47,358 nucleotides of DNA. It comes from an uncultured Aquimarina sp. (GTDB taxonomy: Bacteria; Bacteroidota; Bacteroidia; Flavobacteriales; Flavobacteriaceae). The notes under the pieces are model-generated. The model did not search any database. It was not told the origin of the DNA and saw nothing but the letters and a program-made list of their open reading frames with translations. The position numbers and the translations under genes are program-made. Location: NCBI GenBank assembly GCA_947498815.1, contig CANMLU010000023.1:1-47358 (forward strand), in the 5' to 3' direction. Shown here one piece after another: positions 46,046-47,358 of this stretch (its first letter is position 1; each line of letters begins with the position of its first letter).

Positions 46046-47050
46046 TTAGGCAGCAAACTTTCTTGTATTTATATAAGGTTGCTGCCTTTTTATCACTGCA
46101 AATATTCTTCCTAATAGTTTATTTCTTACGTTATTCAACACTAACATTTTGTTTTTACCTTGATCCACTTTACGCTGATAATATTCCTTGATTTCATGAT
46201 CATATTTTTTTGCATTTAACGCGCACATGTTTAGTAAGCTTTTTAGTTTTTTATCTGCCAGATGATTGACCTTATTTTTACCTCTAATACTATTGCCAGA
46301 TTGATAAGGGAAGGGAGCGACTCCTCCGTAACACGCTAATTGCCTTGCGTTATCAAATACTGTAAATCCTTTAGTTACAATTAGTAAATAACTAGCCGTT
46401 TGTGGTCCTATTCCTGGAATACTTTGCACAAGAAGATAATTTATTTTTAAAGCTTCATTATTATTGATGATTTCAAGAATTTGTTGATCGATAAGTTTTA
46501 GGTTCTTCTTTAGATTTTTAACAATACTAGTATTGGTTTTCATTAATTGTTTAAAGGCTAGTTTAGGAACAAAACCTTCGTTTTCATGATTAAATTCAAA
46601 TTGTTTTATCGTTTTTACAATCTTTTCCCTTTGAGTGTATAATAATTTTAGTTTAGAGATATCTGCTTCAGTTAATGAGGATAGTTTTATCTTGAATTGA
46701 TTTGCAATTGTATATTGAGCAATGATAGAAGCGTCAGACTTATCGGATTTGCCTCTTTTGATGCCTGTGGATCGATTTATTTCTAATGCAGAGATCTCAC
46801 AATAATCTATTTTGAGCTTAGTAAGAGTATAGCCTAGAATCATCCCATAAACACCTGTGTTTTCAAAAGAAACAAGAATGTTGTCTTTTCCAAATTGTTG
46901 GATTATTTTGATTAAAAATAATTTGATATCAGCTTCTTTGTTTTTTACTACTTTATGAGGTAGAAGTACTTGATTATTATAATCAACTCCGACAATATCA
47001 AGTTTTAATTTAGAGACATCAACACCAATAAATAGCGAATAATTTTTCAT
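46046..47050 (-). CDS. IS110-family transposase (RuvC-like DEDD recombinase)
   Basis: 334 residues. The N-terminal RuvC-like domain starts SLFIGVDVSKLKLDI, with D11, E63 in SFENTG, and D103 and D106 in KRGKSDKSDASI as the DEDD set. A helical linker (about 125-200) leads to the Transposase_20 domain with SIPGIGPQTASYLL and YGGVAPFPYQSGNSIRGK, which supplies the catalytic serine (probably S251). All catalytic residues are present and the length is full, so it is probably active. In the IS110 group such enzymes use an RNA encoded in the upstream end to pair donor and target. Confidence 0.95.
   Translation of the reverse strand: MKNYSLFIGVDVSKLKLDIVGVDYNNQVLLPHKVVKNKEADIKLFLIKIIQQFGKDNILVSFENTGVYGMILGYTLTKLKIDYCEISALEINRSTGIKRGKSDKSDASIIAQYTIANQFKIKLSSLTEADISKLKLLYTQREKIVKTIKQFEFNHENEGFVPKLAFKQLMKTNTSIVKNLKKNLKLIDQQILEIINNNEALKINYLLVQSIPGIGPQTASYLLIVTKGFTVFDNARQLACYGGVAPFPYQSGNSIRGKNKVNHLADKKLKSLLNMCALNAKKYDHEIKEYYQRKVDQGKNKMLVLNNVRNKLLGRIFAVIKRQQPYINTRKFAA
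46049..46086 (+). terminator. Hairpin plus T tract in the transposase 3' end, plus-strand terminator candidate
   Basis: GGCAGCAA (46049-46056) pairs perfectly with TTGCTGCC (46079-46086), with CTT/AAG extending the inner stem, and is followed by TTTTT on the plus strand. It lies within the last codons of the minus-strand transposase and would stop transcription entering from the Rhs operon. Confidence 0.6.
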
Positions 47051-47070
47051 AATTTTGAGATTAGAGATAA

Positions 47071-47230
47071 TAAAAAGTTGAATTTCTTTAAAGCCTTTAT
47101 TAGACCTATAAGTCTATCATTCTATTTGAAGCTATTCAACAAGATAAAGAGAATGTAGAGGACTAATGCGCGATATAAGTCTTAGGAAACTTTGCGGAAA
47201 TGATAGTTCACCTCTACTTCTCTTTTTAAA
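47071..47230 (-). ncRNA. Candidate IS110 bridge RNA (target loop and donor loop)
   Basis: Read in transposase sense, two stem-loops lie between the left end and the transposase ATG. Stem-loop 1 (47146-47225) has a 15-bp stem with one bulge. Its large loop holds two guide-like stretches around an inner AAGT/ACTT hairpin (47177-47192). Stem-loop 2 (47077-47140) has GTTGAAT/ATTCAAC plus CTTcAAA/TTTaAAG. Two guide-like stretches surround an inner TAGAC/GTCTA hairpin (47101-47116). Order and shape agree with the target-binding then donor-binding loops of the IS621-type bridge RNA. The exact RNA ends are not known. Confidence 0.65.
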
Positions 47231-47314
47231 TATAGAAAAACTATATATTCTTATCTAATATCAAAGTAAAGGCGGAATTGCACCTTAAATCCGTAGGTCT
47301 ATGGCAAAAAACAA

Positions 47315-47345
47315 CCGCAAACCTTTGGTAATAAATAGTTTGCGG
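47315..47345 (+). terminator. Strong rho-independent terminator, bidirectional
   Basis: CCGCAAAC (47315-47322) pairs perfectly with GTTTGCGG (47338-47345), preceded by an A-rich stretch and followed by TTTTTGG. It lies outside the IS110 element and, before insertion, would have been about 75 bases after the candidate immunity gene stop. Confidence 0.8.
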
Positions 47346-47358
47346 TTTTTGGTGTTTT

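Larger units (their letters stand above)
46011..47271 (-). mobile_element. IS110-family insertion sequence, complete, about 1.26 kb
   Basis: It holds one DEDD transposase gene on the minus strand and a structured 5' leader. As expected for IS110, no terminal inverted repeats are seen. Limits are proposed from guide-like matches in the leader. A GC core dinucleotide occurs at 46009-46010 (right end, transposase sense ATAGAAT-GC-GCTAT) and at 47272-47273 (left end, CAATTCC-GC-CTTTA). This gives 1261 bases between the cores, normal for the family. The element lies between the candidate immunity gene and a terminator that probably belonged to it. Confidence 0.75.

Noticed and set aside
1-47358. 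tRNA or rRNA genes.
   Set aside because: No cloverleaf with a TTCGA-type loop and CCA-proximal stem, and no rRNA-like conserved stretch, was noticed on either strand by eye.

Overview
The window looks like chromosomal DNA of a marine Flavobacteriaceae bacterium (Bacteroidota; Aquimarina-like is a guess). The evidence is the AT-rich sequence, TAnnTTTG-type -7 boxes, tightly packed genes with few obvious Shine-Dalgarno sites, and several lineage-typical families: GH3 plus a DUF6909-like gene, 'GNVGIGT' surface proteins, and giant Rhs proteins with a 'DHLGNVRAVV' core.

Layout. (1) 1-226: left end of an IS3-family element cut by the window edge. (2) 285-5851: tatA on the minus strand with its terminator, then a plus-strand run of an M23 peptidase, a GH3-like enzyme, a DUF6909-like protein and a Wzz-like chain-length protein. 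(3) 5953-28826: a large surface-polysaccharide locus. It makes dTDP-L-rhamnose (rfbBACD), UDP-ManNAc and UDP-ManNAcA (wecB, wecC), UDP-GlcA and UDP-xylose (ugd, UXS). It also carries manA, an MBOAT/SGNH acylation pair with a related lipoprotein, a Wzx flippase, a nitroreductase plus pyruvyl transferase pair, one GT4 enzyme, a WecG/TagA-like enzyme, a WecA-like initiator and three Wzy/WaaL-like membrane proteins. Chemically it resembles an ECA-like pathway (GlcNAc-PP-lipid, then ManNAcA) with extra decorations. (4) 29387-33343: three tandem secreted GIGT-repeat proteins, the last cut by an in-frame amber codon. (5) 33344-35494: a small island (OmpH-like, four-helix-bundle protein, lipoprotein) whose every intergenic gap carries degenerate heptanucleotide arrays (GnCnGAA and its complement). 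A further array lies in frame inside the signal-peptide region of the next gene. (6) 35495-45973: a giant Rhs-partner protein, an Rhs/YD-repeat protein with a variable C-terminal tip, and a small membrane protein that is a candidate immunity factor. (7) 46011-47271: an IS110-family element.

The most interesting signals are two. The first is the IS110 5' leader, which folds by eye into two guide-bearing stem-loops with the architecture of a bridge RNA. Four short guide matches all converge on one GC core dinucleotide at both element ends, which defines the insertion to the base. The second is the heptanucleotide array island around the four-helix-bundle gene. All structure and homology statements come from reading the sequence by eye; no search or folding program was run.
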